Of a DNA stretch of 64,000 bases, positions 63,005 through 64,000 are shown in pieces (within the stretch, counting starts at the first letter, position 1; each line of letters opens with the position of its first letter). The stretch lies in contig MGPB01000037.1 of the NCBI GenBank assembly GCA_001795455.1, positions 1 to 64,000 of the forward strand. The letters are read 5' to 3'. Source of the DNA: Curvibacter sp. GWA2_63_95 (lineage in GTDB: Bacteria > Pseudomonadota > Gammaproteobacteria > Burkholderiales > Burkholderiaceae_C). The notes beneath the pieces were generated by a model. That model worked only from the letters and a program-made list of their open reading frames with translations, was not told the DNA's origin and did no database searches. The position numbers and the translations under genes were made by a program.

Positions 63005-64000
63005 ATGTCCAACGCCGCACCCTCCAGCACCGAGATCCGTCTGCGCACCCGGCCGATTGCCGTGGGCCATTTGCGCGCCCTGGAGGCGGTGGCCCGCCAC
63101 CTCAATTTCCGGGCGGCGGCGGAGGAGCTGTCGCTGACGCAGAGCGCGGTGAGCCGCCAGGTGCAAGCGTTGGAAGAGGAAGTTGGTGTACCCCTGTTTT
63201 TGCGCCACACCCGCGCCGTGGAGCTGACCAGTGCGGGCAGCCAATTGTTGCGCGCCGTGGTGCCTTCGCTGGAGCGGGTGGACAGCGCGGTGCGCCTGAT
63301 CCGCCGCACGGCGGGGCGCAAAAGTGTGGCCATTTCCACCTGGGCTTCGTTTGCGTCGATGTGGTTGATCCCGCGGCTTGAAGCCTTCCAGGCCGAGTAC
63401 CCCGACATCGACATCCGCCTGGACGCCACCGACAACCCGGTGGACCTGGACACCAGCGATGTGGACCTGGCCATCCGTTACACCCGCCCGGGTAACGTCG
63501 GCTCCGATGCCGTACGGCTGTTTGGCGAACAGCTCACCCCTGTGGCCAGCCCCTGGCTGCTGAAAAGCGGGCCACCGCTGCGCAAGGCCGCCGACCTGAA
63601 CCGCTTTGCCCTGCTGGAAGCCAGCGACAGCCACCGCCACCAAAACCTGGAATGGCTGACCTGGCGGCGCTGGCTGGACGGCAACGACTTGCCCAAGCTG
63701 GAGCCCAAGCGCTGGATGTACTTCAACTACGCGCACCAGATCGTGCAGGCCGCACTCACCGGCCAGGGCGTGGCGCTGGCGCGCATGCCGCTGGTGGCCG
63801 ACAGCCTGGCCAGTGGCGACCTGGTGGAGGTGCTGCCCAACGGCCGCATCGACACGCCGCTGGTGTATTTTTTAATTGTGGGCCCACGCAGTGGCGCACG
63901 CCCCGAAATCCAGGCGTTTTGCCAGTGGCTGATGGCGCAAGCCGCCATCACCCGCACCGCCATTGGCGAGGTGCCCGACCCGGAAACCAACGCCCATCCG
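63005..64000 (+). CDS. LysR-family transcriptional regulator (3' end beyond window)
   Basis: At least 332 residues; no stop codon before the window ends, so it is partial at the C-terminus. The helix-turn-helix lies at about residues 20-75 (LRALEAVARHLNFRAAAEELSLTQSAVSRQVQALE), followed by an effector domain with FASMWLIPRLEAFQAEYPDI and DLAIRYTRPG, the GcvA-like pattern. It is divergent from the DUF2917 gene by about 113 bases and may regulate it. Effector unknown. Confidence 0.92.
   Translation, partial: MSNAAPSSTEIRLRTRPIAVGHLRALEAVARHLNFRAAAEELSLTQSAVSRQVQALEEEVGVPLFLRHTRAVELTSAGSQLLRAVVPSLERVDSAVRLIRRTAGRKSVAISTWASFASMWLIPRLEAFQAEYPDIDIRLDATDNPVDLDTSDVDLAIRYTRPGNVGSDAVRLFGEQLTPVASPWLLKSGPPLRKAADLNRFALLEASDSHRHQNLEWLTWRRWLDGNDLPKLEPKRWMYFNYAHQIVQAALTGQGVALARMPLVADSLASGDLVEVLPNGRIDTPLVYFLIVGPRSGARPEIQAFCQWLMAQAAITRTAIGEVPDPETNAHP

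Overview
The window is about 64 kb of GC-rich, almost fully coding chromosome. It looks like a member of the Burkholderiales, family Comamonadaceae (Rhodoferax/Polaromonas/Acidovorax type). This rests on the pyrG-kdsA-eno-ftsB gene order, an orphan Bug-type solute receptor, the protein types present, and short interspersed repeats that I associate with that family. The genus is inference. I saw no tRNA, rRNA, CRISPR array, insertion sequence or prophage.

Layout. 1-5 kb: core genes pyrG, kdsA, eno, ftsB, then a NadR-like P-loop kinase. 5-18 kb: housekeeping genes in short units, including hslO, a gamma-carbonic anhydrase homologue, a DUF455 ferritin-like protein, an EAL/HDOD signalling protein, a XerC/D recombinase, a Bug receptor, an AEC carrier, an M14 carboxypeptidase, two micro-ORFs leading into a metallo-beta-lactamase-fold hydrolase, an isochorismatase-like hydrolase, queG, tsaE, an AmiC-type amidase and DedA. 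18-28 kb: a FeeM-like N-acyltransferase, mutL, and two large membrane GGDEF-EAL proteins. 28-33 kb: a regulator-cydA-cydB operon, divergent from trhP (yegQ), with FNR-like boxes and a strong palindrome between them; then a PEP-CTERM protein with a clear terminator. 33-40 kb: EamA transporter, lipoprotein glycerophosphodiesterase, MATE pump, miaA, a LolD/YbbA-type ATPase and a periplasmic binding protein.

40-43 kb: a thiBPQ thiamine uptake operon under a TPP riboswitch. 43-49 kb: a siderophore TonB receptor converging on a four-gene Fec/Fhu-type ABC operon. 49-55 kb: a tight five-gene operon (DUF1800, DUF1501, saccharopine-dehydrogenase-like, DoxX-like, DUF2269) of unknown role. 55-58 kb: a large FtsX-family permease. 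57-62 kb: a gluconokinase/TRAP transporter operon divergent from a LacI-family regulator, with two identical palindromic operators. 62-64 kb: a DUF2917 protein and a LysR regulator that runs off the window.

The most unusual signal is a 57-bp repeat found inside protein-coding genes (amiC, miaA, mutL twice, thiP, the FtsX permease, perhaps the isochorismatase). The copies align without gaps, the length is a multiple of three, and each orientation always uses the same reading frame, as for the Rickettsia palindromic elements. Other leads are the FNR-like boxes at cydAB and trhP, the micro-ORF pair, and the five-gene DUF1800/DUF1501 operon.
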